Source: Amphimedon queenslandica
Lineage: Eukaryota > Porifera > Demospongiae > Haplosclerida > Niphatidae
Length of the DNA stretch: 27,824 bases
Direction: 5' to 3'
NCBI RefSeq assembly: GCF_000090795.2
Contig: NW_003546754.1
Location: forward strand, 1-27,824
The notes under the pieces were generated by a model that worked only from the letters and a program-made list of their open reading frames with translations, searched no databases and was not told where the DNA came from. A program made the position numbers and the translations under genes. Each line of letters starts with the position of its first letter. Position 1 is the stretch's first letter. Below are positions 1-11,100 of this stretch, piece after piece.

Positions 1-2697
1 CGTCTTCAAACTCTTTCCAACTAAGAGGTATGATATTGTGTCTACTAAAGTCATGCAATGAGTTTAATATTATTTTCCTCTTTGTTAGCTATCGGCTCTA
101 CATTCTAATACTGACATTCATATGCTATGCATCGTATCACATGTCAAGAAAACCGTTCAGTGTTGTATCAGTACGTAAATGAGCAGTCAGTGTTTGTACA
201 TCAGTATATGCATTTTTTCTGTTTTTTTTACAGAGTGTTCTAGCTCCAGGATGCAAGCACCATCACAGTGGAGGAGGAGGAGGAGAGAATGAAAGTGACT
301 TTGAAGACTTTCTATTTTTGAGCAACAATAGCAATGCCGGTAACGAATCATGTGAATACATTGATGGATGGCCACCATTTAGTGAGCATGTCTAAATTAA
401 TGATCATGATCACTGTGTTATTGCATAGATGGCAGCTATTGTAAAACTGTTATTGGAGCTGTAGATTATGCTTGGTTATTCACTTATGCTATTTTCATGA
501 TTGCAAGGTATAAATAAATACATCAATACAATAATTATCTTTTATATTTTAGTGGGTTTATAGCTGATCGTGTCAATTTACGCTATTTTCTAACTGCTGG
601 AATGATGGGTATTATACACAGCAGCTGTGTCCTTTCTATAATGGAGATTGTTTTTCTTTTTAGGATGTGGTATTCTTGTAGGTCTACTAGGTGTCTCCTA
701 CTTTGCTGGGATTCATTTTCTTTCTTTTTTCATCATTGTACAAGTTTTTGTTGGAATGTTTGAGGTAAAAATCACGATATACAACTTTTGCAAATTTTGT
801 TTCCAGTCTACAGGTTGGCCAGCTACAGTAGCAGTAATGGGTAATTGGTTTGGTAAGAAGAACCGTGGTTTATTAATGGGTGTATGGAATGCTCACACAT
901 CAGTTGGTAATATACTGGGAACTGCAGTTCCTTCTATATGGGCAAAGCCTTGTCATGAATGGTTAGTCTCATTTAACTAGCTAGACATGCAGGAAATATT
1001 ATGTATGTAATTCTAATTATTTTATAAAGGGGATGGTCTTTTCTGGTTCCAGCATTTGTGATGATTTTTGTTGGATTACTGATGTTCTTCTTCCTAGTTC
1101 TTGGTATGTTAGTTTGAAAGGACTTAGTCTACTATTTATAAAAAAATTCCATTTATAGATCCCAAGGATGTTGGCTTACCACCTCCTAAACATCACCAGG
1201 TATAAATAATACTTCACTGATATAATATGTTAATGTCTTTATTTTGCAGGCCAGGGAAGAACCTACAATTGAGCCTTTGAATGATCCCAAAATAAATGAA
1301 ATAAAAGTATGAAAAAACAAAAAAATTTTTTTAATGATTTTGTTGATTTTTTAGGACGAATCTGAGTTATCTGATGAAGAGCGTCGTCCTCTTTTAGGTT
1401 CTATCCAAGTATAATATTATAAGTTATGTTTTGTTATTTTGTATTATGCATCATTATTTAGGATGGTGGCAAAAAGCCAAAGGCAATCAGTTTATGGAGA
1501 GCTGCACTTATTCCTGTATGTAAAATTGATTAGTTTTGCTGATGATTCTGATTATTCTTACAGGGTGTGATAGAGTTTGCCTTATCTCTGTTCTTTGCAA
1601 AAATGGTTGCTTACACTTTCCTCTTTTGGCTACCATACTATGTCAGATATCACAGTAAGAAATTGCATTTTTGAGCATTTTTAAAAAGAATTTTTTAGCT
1701 ATTGGTGGACGCTACGTTGGAGATCAGAAAGCTGATTTGCTAGCAACCCTTTATGATGTTGGAGGGATTGTTGGTAATAATTGTGATTATTAAAATAGTA
1801 CAATTACAATACTTGCTTCATTTATAGGAGGTATAACTACTGGTGCTCTTTCTGATGTCATCAATGCAAGAGCTGTATCATGTGTCATAATGATGTACCT
1901 TGCTGTACCAACTGTAAGATTAATGCTATTGTATCATCATAAATGACTAATGGTCATTTTTAGCTGTTTGCCTATCGCTTTGCTGGTGGCATATCACTGG
2001 GGACTTCCATTGGTTTGTCCTATAAATTTTGTATGCATAATTGTACTGGATTATTCCTTTTAACAGCTCTAATTTTATTTTGTGGTCTATTCATCAATGG
2101 TCCTTATGCTCTCATCACAACTGCTGTCTCTGGAGATCTTGTATGCCACTTTTGAAATTTCTCTCATTGTTTATAACTGGTATTTGTAGGGCACACATAA
2201 ATCACTGAAAGACAATCAGAAAGCTAAAGCAACAGTAACTGCCATCATTGATGGCACTGGATCCCTGGGAGCTGCTCTTGGGCCACTAGTAACTGGTTTT
2301 ATATCAGACCAGTTTGTAAGTCATCATAAATCTTGATTTTGGAATTGATGGATATGTCCTTATAGGGATGGGATAGTGCCTTCTATGTTCTAATGGGCTC
2401 ATGTTTCATTTCTTCACTTGTAAGTATGAATGAGACCTCCTATAGATAGCATTATCAAATACATAATGTATTCCTATAGATGTTAACTAGACTGGTCATA
2501 AGTGAAGCAAAGTATTTCTATTGGAAATTTTATTCAAAGAGTCAAAAAATAAGGTAGATATATATGTTATAATTATTACAAGCAATAGTCACCAGCTAGT
2601 CTAAATGTTTGAATTTAGGTCATTTCATGAAAGTGTGAGGAAGATCTTAGGACCTGTTCTACCGCTGTTTGAAAAGTGCTGCAATCAGTGCTGCTGA
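1..2697 (+). CDS. SLC37A2-like: Unit A: SLC37-type sugar-phosphate/phosphate exchanger, 5' end outside window
   Basis: A major facilitator superfamily antiporter of the SLC37A1/A2 type; human members exchange glucose-6-phosphate for phosphate in the ER. Exons: <1-27, 89-170, 234-381, 429-507, 553-608, 664-764, 807-961, 1030-1103, 1159-1199, 1250-1306, 1355-1408, 1462-1515, 1564-1654, 1699-1773, 1828-1913, 1964-2012, 2067-2140, 2190-2315, 2366-2419, 2480-2553, 2619-2697. All introns are GT-AG and the frame stays open for about 544 residues. Family motifs seen: YHMSRKPFSVV in TM1, GNWFGKKNRGLLMGVWN in exon 7, and NGPYALITTAVSGDLGTH in exons 17-18. The first luminal loop carries a Gly run (HHHSGGGGGE). 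Only the last nine codons of exon 1 are inside the window. If the last intron is retained, translation stops at 2557 after SQKIR; if it is spliced, the protein ends in a Cys-rich tail (CCNQCC). Substrate is inferred from the family only. Confidence 0.9.
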
Positions 2698-2762
2698 TTC
2701 AATAAAGCTTAACATTACTTTAGCTGCTGCTGATTCGATAAAGCTTAACATTACTTTAGCTA
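2691..2762. repeat. 36-bp tandem duplication after unit A
   Basis: Two copies of a 36-bp unit beginning ctgctgattc, at 2691 and 2727, differ at a single visible base. The first copy holds AATAAA (2701-2706), a possible poly(A) signal; the second has GATAAA. The equivalent place after unit C (about 7954-7990) has only one copy, so the duplication arose after A and C separated or was lost in C. Confidence 0.75.
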
Positions 2763-2856
2763 TAAGACTTATTATTTGGGCGGGCCTGAATAAAAAAAAA
2801 CTCTATTTTCTGTGTGCTATTTTTTACCTCGTTTTTGACATAGTGAATAGTTTTAA

Positions 2857-2876
2857 CATAGATAATATTATCTATG
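2857..2876. promoter_or_regulatory. Perfect 20-bp palindrome upstream of the unit B first exon
   Basis: CATAGATAATATTATCTATG reads the same on both strands. It lies about 55 bp before the ATG of the orphan first exon, and the same palindrome sits in the same place before unit D (8124-8143). It could be a protein-binding site or a chance AT-rich palindrome. The two copies belong to a recent duplication, so their agreement is not independent evidence of selection. Confidence 0.35.
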
Positions 2877-3203
2877 GTTTTAATAAACCATTTTAACTGC
2901 CACGCCCTTCAGGTTTGCAGAGATAGTAGAATGGACAAGAAAGATGAAGTGGACAACAGCAGTCCAGTAACTGGGTCTTGCTTTGAAGGAAAACGCCATC
3001 ATAAGGTGCAATGGAAGAAGGTACCTTTGGGTGCTTGGATCTTAAGTTATTTAGGAGTCTTTAATATCTTACCAGCTAAAAAGTAAGCCATGTCGAGAGC
3101 TTGTACTAATTTTACATTACAGTCAATGATAAAAGTCAACCACTGGTCAACCATACCATGAGCCTTCTATGACATCACTTTTAGCCACACCCCTTGACAG
3201 GAT

Positions 3204-3617
3204 GTAAAATGTAGTGATGGGCGATATGGCCAATTTTCTTAATTTTTGATAACGATCGATAATGGATTTTTTGAGGAAATATCGATTATTAACGATACGA
3301 TAACCACACCTTCATTTAGGGGTGTGGCTAATGATTTTGGCACTGTACTGGACATGAGAGAAGATCATTTCCATGCTCTTGAGCCTTGTTTCTCTTCTTA
3401 TTGGGGTAGGCTGAGCTAGCAACTGGTCAGTTGCCTCTTTCTTGCAGTTCAACAGTGCAATTACTTATTAAAATTAGTTATTTAACCTTAATAAATGGGC
3501 GTGGTCAATAGATCGATGAAAATTTGCATAAAATTTTCGATAATGATTCAAATCGATTCCGTAAAATATCGTTTATATCGATAAAAAATCGATATATCGC
3601 CCATCACTAGTAAAATG
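3204..3617. mobile_element. hAT-like MITE with 8-bp target-site duplication
   Basis: A 398-bp element (3212-3609) has perfect 16-bp terminal inverted repeats, TAGTGATGGGCGATAT at 3212-3227 and its complement at 3594-3609. It is flanked by an exact 8-bp direct repeat, gtaaaatg, at 3204-3211 and 3610-3617. An 8-bp duplication is typical of hAT transposons. The interior is AT-rich with many ATCGAT-type motifs near both ends and has no open frame for a transposase, so it is non-autonomous. It sits inside the unit B remnant. Confidence 0.85.
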
Positions 3618-3948
3618 ACAGGAAGCAAAATGAGCACTTAGAAAGCTCATATCTCTTTGAATAATTTTTTCAGACAATAAAACTTTGCATATAGCATTTT
3701 TATGATCATATAATCATGTTAGTCCAATTAAAAAATACCCCAAAAATCATGTCAGTTACACTTTAATGTCATAGACCCTTTAGTTTTTAAGGTAAGGGTA
3801 CAAAACAAACCTTTCAAACTTAACAGTAAATTGATCATTACTGAAAGACGAAATCAATTTTTAAATGAAACAAAGTGGATGTCCTCCACCTAATGATGCT
3901 CTATTGAATGATTGAATTAGTTGTTATCATTAATTTTGTTTGTAAAGG

Positions 3949-4235
3949 CCTGGGTGATAGTATTAATAGTTGCACTCGTGATAGTGCACAGCTATCTTGA
4001 TAGTGATACTGTTATTCTAACTATCAAGATAGTTATCATGTGTTAAATTATCTAGTATAATGTGATTTTAAATTATTAATAAATACATTAGTGAAGTACA
4101 ATGACTACATCCTTAAATAAATCATTGTATTTTCACATGTAAAACCTATGGCTAAACTATTGTGATATGTTCACTGTCGTGATCATATTAGAGTTACAAA
4201 ATATCGTGACAGTGATATTACTACTATCACCCAGG
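3949..4235. mobile_element. Second inverted-repeat (MITE-like) element
   Basis: This 287-bp segment begins CCTGGGTGATAGTA (3949-3962) and ends with the exact reverse complement (4222-4235); similarity continues inward with mismatches. Internal copies of ATAGT/GATAGT motifs in both orientations give it a foldback character. There is no coding capacity. I could not find a clean target-site duplication (left flank tgtaaagg, right flank tttagtag), so the superfamily is undetermined and the exact ends may differ. Confidence 0.65.
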
Positions 4236-4473
4236 TTTAGTAGAAAGGTACCTTGTACTTTCTGATTATTGTTTTATTTTATCTAGTCTTGGGATGATGT
4301 TTTCTACCTTTTGATGGCATCTTCTTTTGTATCTGCATTGGTAAGTAAAGAGCTTGTCACCACTGTGTACCAGCAAAAAGTATTTTGTTCTAAGCTTTTA
4401 TTTCTCTTATTCCTCTTAGTTGCTCACCAGACTAGTCATTAAAGAAATTATAGAATTATATAGAAGATTTTAA

Positions 4474-5013
4474 CGATAAATTCAACAATGTTTTTAACTC
4501 AAATAATGCACACACTTTTAATACTGTTTGTCCATGCTCTAAATGTCTGTGTTGTCCTCTCTTCCCTCTTCTTTTACTACTCCCTCTTAATTTAATATTC
4601 TTGTGTCTGTGTGTTTATTTATTTCCTCCTGGGTGTCAAGACAACTGTTCCTGACAACCCTTCAGGCCTTTCTTCCTCTCTCCTCTGCCCTTCTCCTGTC
4701 TGCTTTTGTCTACTCTGCTGTATAAGTCCTGTAAAATTCTAATAATAATAATAATAATAATAATAATGCTATCTACATGTATGTGTTACATTCTCTATTG
4801 TTGCTTTATAATAATAATAATAATATTGTCGTTATTATGCATGTCTTAGGTATTGTTCTACAGGTATGACATTTTATCCTCCTCACCCTCAGTCATTATA
4901 TTTGTATCTGTGTGTTTTTAGATTAATGGAAGACTGAGATTTATCATTTCAACTTTTACTATTACTTTATAACAATTATGATACCTTTAATGCAGTGAAT
5001 GCACATGTTTTAA
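4474..5013. other. Intergenic stretch with AAT microsatellites
   Basis: This stretch separates the unit B tail from the unit C promoter region. It contains an (aat)n run at about 4739-4768 and a shorter one at about 4809-4826. No other feature was recognised. Confidence 0.6.
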
Positions 5014-5038
5014 GCATGCGGGCGCAACGCGCGCATGC
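5014..5038. promoter_or_regulatory. GC-rich inverted repeat upstream of unit C (NRF-1-like)
   Basis: GCATGCG (5014-5020) and CGCGCATGC (5030-5038) form an inverted repeat in a CpG-dense 25-bp island within AT-rich DNA, about 110 bp before the unit C start codon. The GCGCATGC core resembles the binding site of NRF-1, a conserved animal activator. This is a candidate core-promoter element. No similar island is visible before units D, E or F. Confidence 0.4.
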
Positions 5039-5145
5039 CCTTCAGCCCTTGCGCTAGGCTGGACGTACGCCGCAGCAACTTACCTTATCTTAACGTCCTG
5101 AAGATTTCTTCAGTGGAGCTGCTTGCAAGTGCAACCATAGATACA

Positions 5146-7962
5146 ATGGACAAAGACGAAAAAAGCACTCTCTCCGACGGGCCATCGAAGAAAGATCAGC
5201 ATCCTAAAGGGAAATTAAACACTGTGCCTTTAGGAGCTCGGCTTTTAAGCTATTGTGGCATCTTCAAAATCTTTCCAACTAAGAGGTAGCTATAATACAC
5301 AGCTGCACGAGTCTTTAGGGCATCATGCAATGATATTATTTTCCTTTTTGTTAGCTATCGGCTCTACATTCTAATACTGACATTCATATGCTATGCATCA
5401 TATCACATGTCAAGGAAACCTTTCAGTGTTGTATCAGTACGTAATTGAGTAGTCAGTATACTAGTATAATGTTTTTATTTCTGTTTTTTTACAGAATGTT
5501 CTAGCTCCAGGATGCAAGCACCATCACAGTGGAGGAGGAGGAGGAGAGAATAAAAGTCACTTTGAAGACTTTCTTTTTCTGGGCGGCAACAATAGTGTTT
5601 CCAGTAACGAATCATGTGAATACATTGATGGATGGCCACCATTTAGTGAGCATGTCTAAATTAATGATCATAATTATGATCACTGCATGTGTTATTACAT
5701 AGATGGTAGCTATTGCAAGACTGTTATTGGAGCTGTAGATTATGCTTGGTTATTCCCTTATGCTATTTTCATGATTGCAAGGTATAAATAAAATATATCA
5801 ATACAATAATTATCTTTTATATTTCAGTGGGTTTATAGCTGATCGTGTCAATTTACGCTATTTTCTAACTGCTGGAATGATGGGTATTATACACAGCAGC
5901 TGTGTCCTTTCTATAATGGAGATTGTTTTTCTTTTTAGGGTGTGGTATTCTTGTAGGTCTACTAGGCGTCTCCTACTTTGCTGGGATTCATTTTCTTCCT
6001 TTTTTCATCATTGTACAAGTTTTTGTTGGAATTTTTGAGGTAAAAATTTGCGAATTATTATGTACAACTTTTAAACCTTTCATTTCCAGTCTACAGGTTG
6101 GCCAGCTATAGTAGCAGTAATGGGTAACTGGTTTGGTAAGAAGAACCGTGGCTTGTTAATGGGTATATGGAATGCCCACACATCAGTTGGTAATATGCTG
6201 GGAAATACAGTTCCTTCAATATGGGCAAAGCCTTGTCATGATTGGTTAGTCTCATTTAACTAGCAGTGCATGCAAGAACGTAACTATAATTATTTTATAA
6301 AGGGGATGGTCTTTTCTGGTTCCAGCATTTGTAATGATTTTTGTTGGATTATTGATGTTCTTCTTCCTAGTTCTTGGTATGTTAGTATGAATGGACCCTA
6401 TTACTTATTAAAATTACATTTATAGATCCCAAGGATGTTGGCTTACCACCTCCTGAACATCACCAGGTAAATTATACCAAGAATTATTATCTACTCTTGA
6501 TAATACTTTACTGGTATTTTAATGTCTTTATTTTGCAGGCCAGGGAAGAACCTACAGTTAAGCCTTTGAATGATCCCAAAACAAGTGAAGGAAAAGTATG
6601 AAAAAATGATAAAATATTAAAAATGATTTTATTGCTTTTTTAGGAGGAATCTAAATCGTCTGATGAAGAGCATCGTCCTCTTTTAGGTTCTATCCAAGTA
6701 TAGCATTAATTTATGTTTCTATTATTTTGTACTGTGTATTATTTTAGAATGGTGGCAAGCCAAAAGCAATCAGTTTATGGAGAGCTGCACTTATTCCTGT
6801 ATGTGAAATTGATTAGTTTTGCTGATGATTCTGATTATTCTTACAGGGTGTGATAGAGTTTGCCTTATCTCTGTTCTTTGCAAAAATGGTTGCTTACACT
6901 TTCCTCTTTTGGCTACCATACTATGTCAGATATCACAGTAAGAAATTGCATTTTTGAGCATTTTTAAAAAGAATATTTTTAGCCATTGGTGGACGCTACA
7001 TTGGAGATCAGAAAGCTGATTTACTATCAAATCTTTATGATGTTGGAGGGATTGTTGGTAAGTCATTGCAATAACACAATTATAATACTTGATTCATTTA
7101 TAGGAGGTATAGCTACTGGTGCTCTTTCTGATGTCATCAATGCAAGAGCTGTATCATGTGTCATAATGATGTACCTTGCTGTACCAACTGTAAGATTAAT
7201 ACTATATTGTATCATGAATGACTAATGATCATTTTTAGCTGTTTGCCTATCGCTTTGCTGGTGGCATATCACTTGGGACTACCATTGGTTTGTTCTATTA
7301 AATTTTGTATACGTAATTGTACTGGATTATTCCTTTAACAGCTCTAATTCTATTTTGTGGTCTATTCATCAATGGTCCTTATGCTCTTATCACAACTGCT
7401 GTCTCTGGAGATCTTGTATGTTACTTTTGAAATTTCCTCTCATTGTTTATAAACTGATATTTGTAGGGCACACATAAGTCACTGAAAGACAATCAGAAAG
7501 CTAAAGCAACAGTAACTGCCATCATTGATGGCACTGGATCCCTGGGAGCTGCTCTTGGGCCACTAGTAACTGGTTTTATATCAGACCAGTTTGTAAGTCA
7601 TCATAAATCTTGATTTTGGAATTGATGGATATGTCCTTATAGGGATGGGATAGTGCCTTCTATGTTCTAATGGGCTCATGTTTCATTTCTTCACTTGTAA
7701 GTATGAATGAGACCTCCTATAGATAGCATTATCAAATACATAATGTATTCCTATAGATGTTAACTAGACTGGTCATAAGTGAAGCAAAGTATTTCTATTG
7801 GAAATTTTATTCAAAGAGTCAAAAAATAAGGTAGATATATATGTTATAATTATTACAAGCAATAGTCACCAGCTAGTCTACATGTTTGAATTTAGGTCAT
7901 TTCATGCAAGTGCAAGGAAGATCTTAGGACCTGTTCTACCGCTGTGTGAAAAGTGCTGCTGA
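5146..7962 (+). CDS. SLC37A2-like: Unit C: SLC37-type sugar-phosphate/phosphate exchanger, complete
   Basis: A complete gene; the coding sequence is 1737 nt, giving 578 aa. Exons: 5146-5285, 5355-5436, 5495-5645, 5703-5781, 5828-5883, 5939-6039, 6090-6244, 6303-6376, 6426-6466, 6539-6595, 6644-6697, 6748-6798, 6847-6937, 6983-7057, 7104-7189, 7239-7287, 7342-7415, 7467-7592, 7643-7696, 7757-7830, 7896-7962. The start MDKDEKSTLSDGPSKK was chosen because it precedes the conserved VPLGARLLSYCGIF block that ends exon 1. Motifs are as in unit A: YHMSRKPFSVV, RGLLMGIWNAHTSVGN, and GGIATGALSDVINARAVSC after TM8. It is the closest relative of unit A; from exon 18 to the end even the introns are nearly identical. 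One oddity is LGNTVPSIW where the other units have LGTAVPSIW or close to it. Retaining the last intron gives a stop at 7834; splicing gives a tail ending EKCC. Function is inferred from the family. Confidence 0.92.
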
Positions 7963-8123
7963 TTCGATAAAGCTAACATTACTTTAGCTATAAGACTTAT
8001 TAGTTAGGCGTGCCTGAATAAAAAAAAAACTCTATTTTTTTGGTAGCATCATTTATAAGCTGCATTATATAGGCTGTGTGGATCTATTTTTGACCTCGTT
8101 TTTGACATAGTGAATAGTTTTAA

Positions 8124-8143
8124 CATAGATAATATTATCTATG
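8124..8143. promoter_or_regulatory. Perfect 20-bp palindrome upstream of unit D
   Basis: This is the same CATAGATAATATTATCTATG palindrome as at 2857-2876, here about 55 bp before the unit D ATG. It is a possible regulatory site of unknown factor. Confidence 0.35.
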
Positions 8144-8197
8144 GTTTTAATAAACCATTTTAACTGCCACGCCCTTCAGGTTTGCAGAGATAGTAGA

Positions 8198-11100
8198 ATG
8201 GACAAGAAAGATGAAATCGAGGATGAAGTGGACAACAGCAGTCCAGTAACTGGGTCTTGCTTTGAAGGAAAACGCCGTCATAAAGTGCAATGGAAGGAGG
8301 TACCTTTGGGTGCTTGGATTTTAAGTTATTTAGGAGTCTTTAATATCTTACCAGCTAAAAAGTAAGCCATGTCGAGAGCTTGTTCACATTTAGCTGGTTT
8401 CTCTTCTTCGCCCACCCACAGTTACAGGCTCTACATTCTAATACTGACATTCATATGCTATGCATCGTATCACATGTCAAGAAAACCTTTCAGTGTTGTT
8501 GCAGTAAGTGAATGAATGAAGTGATAGCACACACTATCAGCATGCTATCCACATGGAAGGCACACTCTACTATTATAATATATATACTTGCTAATGTGAT
8601 GAGCATGTGACAATCATGGCATGTCAGAATGCTTTTTATTGTTTATATAGTGTGTCATATTTCTCTGGCTACAGTGTTTTGTTTTAAATGAATAGAATGT
8701 CTTAGCTCCAAACTGCAACGATATATTTGAAGAGTTGAATGAGAGCAGCTTAGAATATGAATATGATTGTAACTTTAATGAAGGATGGGCACCATTTAGT
8801 AAGAGATGGAGAGAGAGAGAGAGAGAGATGTATGTATGACATATCAACCTTTACCTGATAGATGGCAGCTATTGTAAAACTGTTATTGGAGCTGTAGATT
8901 ATGCTTGGTTGTTCACTTATGCTGTCTTCATGATTGCAAGGTGATTATTATTAATTTGCTATTTATAAGAGCTTTATTTTAGTGGACTTATAGCTGATCG
9001 TGTTAATCTTAGATATTTCTTAACAGTTGGAATGATAGGTATATTGTCTATGGTATAAGTACATGAGTTGTACCTTCTTGCCAGTAGATTGTTCAAAATT
9101 AGATTTATTATAATTTTTTTGTAAAAATTTTCAAAAATGGCTAGGAGAGAATTCTGCTCAAAAAAAGTTGTTAGCTGCTCAAGAATCAAATCGAAGACCA
9201 TGTAAAGGTCAAAAATGGCTGGAAAAGGATTTCAATTTTTATAATTTTTCCTGATACATATACATGCTCTTATGTTGTGTAGCAAGTTTGAGCTGATTCC
9301 AATTAAAATTAATTTTTGTATGAATTTTTAATGTTACTCAAAAATTAGACCAAAGTCCCTGTACTATAGTACAGGGTCTTTGGCCAAATTTTGTCAAAAA
9401 TGGTTAGGAGAGAATTTTCCATTTTTATAATTTTTTCTGATACTAATACATGTCCTTATGGTGTATATCAGCTTTGAGCTTATTCCGATCAAATTTGATT
9501 TTTTATGAATTTTTAAATTTGCTCAAAAATGCCATGTACTGTACGTGTATGTCAGCTCATGAAGCATCACTTAGCATGCTTTGTGGGAGACCCTGTATCC
9601 CGCTGTCTCTCTGTGCTCATAGGTAGTGGGGTCTTTGTTGGAATGTTGGGTGTGGCTTACTTTGCTGATATTCATCATCTTGCCTATTATATTGTTATAC
9701 AAATTTTTGTTGGAGTTTTTGAGGTAACCAGCAGTCATCAAGCATCTAAATATATCTAATACATTTCCAGTCGACAGGTTGGCCTGGTGTAGTAGCAGTA
9801 ATGGGTAATTGGTTTGGTAAGAAGAACCGTGGTTTATTAATGGGTGTATGGAACTCTCACACATCAGTTGGTAATATATTGGGAACTGCAGTTCCTTCAT
9901 TATTTGCAAAGAAATGCGACCCATGGTTAGTCATTACTGCAGTAGTTTCTTTTTGTCATTATTTATTTGTGTAGGGGATGGGCTTTTTTGATTCCAGGAT
10001 TTGTGATGATTTTTGTTGGCTGTGTAATATTCTTTTTCCTGGTCTTAGGTTAGTCAATCTATTCCGGTTTATAAGTAAAACAGAGCATAATTACTGTTAT
10101 TTTTGAAAAAAATACTGTCAATATTTGCTATACATTTACTGCTATGCAAAATACTGTAAAATTAAGTATTGAACAATTTTTATTTTTTCAGATCCTGATG
10201 ATGTTGGTTTGCCTTCTCCTCAGCACCATGAGGTAATGAATTAATGTGTGCCTGTTCTATTAATAGCATTGTATTCCAGGTTAGAGAGCCTCGACCACAA
10301 AAAAATGGAATGTCATACAAGAAAGAAAGTGACCTAACAGCAGACACTAATATAAGGACATCAGGAAAATTGTCTATAGAAGTAAATGCCTTTTTCATTC
10401 TGTATTATTATTATTATTATTGTTAAGAATGATACTAACGAAAATTCACCACTTATAGATAAATCTCCTGATACTGAAAAGGTATACCTGTTTGTCTTAT
10501 TATTCCTGTTATTATTCTCATTTTAGTCTAAAGGTAAAGCTGTTGGCTTACTGAGAGCATTGACAGTTCCTGTATGCCTAATGCATGCATGCTTTTACAT
10601 TGGTGTATTGTGTATTACTGTAGGGAGTGGTAGAGTTTGCTGTGTCACTTTTCTTTGCAAAGATGGTTGCTTATACCTTCCTGTTCTGGCTCCCTTACTA
10701 TGTAGCATACAATCGTAAGTATATATTTTAATTCTGTCATCAGTAGCTCATTTATTTGTTAGGCATTGGTGGGCGGTATATTGGTGAACAGAAAGCCGAT
10801 CTACTGGCTACTCTTTATGATATAGGAGGAATAATTGGTCAGTATGATTATAATGAAAATTATAATACTCGTTTCCCTATCTTGTTTATAGGAGGTATAA
10901 CTACTGGTGCTCTTTCTGATGTCATCAATGCAAGAGCTATATCATGTGTCATAATGCTCTATTGTGCTGTACCAACAGTCAGTCATTATTAAATTAATGA
11001 TGCGTGCCTAAAAAGTATTTTTACAGTTGTTCATGTATCGATATTTTGGCGTTAAATCAGTTGGAGCATCAATAGGTCAGTCAGTCATTCATAGTGAGTA

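Larger units (their letters stand above)
2931..4473 (+). pseudogene. Unit B: SLC37 remnant with exon 1 and the last two exons only
   Basis: Exon 1 (2931-3082, 50 codons plus 2 nt) begins MDKKDEVDNSSPVTG and ends NILPAK before a good gtaagc donor; it is nearly identical to exon 1 of unit D. Exons 2-18 are absent. After 1.2 kb come two exons with correct splice signals: 4287-4340 (54 nt, SWDDVFYLLMASSFVSAL) and 4430-4473 (LLTRLVIKEIIELYRRF then stop), matching exons 19 and 20 of the other units but clearly diverged from all of them. Exon 1 ends in phase 2 while exon 19 starts in phase 0, so direct splicing would be out of frame. It is best read as a recombination scar: the head of a D-type gene joined to the tail of another family member. 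The middle holds two inverted-repeat elements. The first exon could still serve unit C as an alternative start. Confidence 0.8.

Noticed and set aside
8141..8200. Earlier in-frame ATG for unit D
   Set aside because: It would add 19 residues read from AT-rich palindromic promoter-like DNA; the MDKKDE start matches the position and style of the start in other units.
9571..9924. 117-codon minus-strand open frame
   Set aside because: It is antisense to exons 6 and 7 of unit D, which have family motifs and conserved splice sites on the plus strand.
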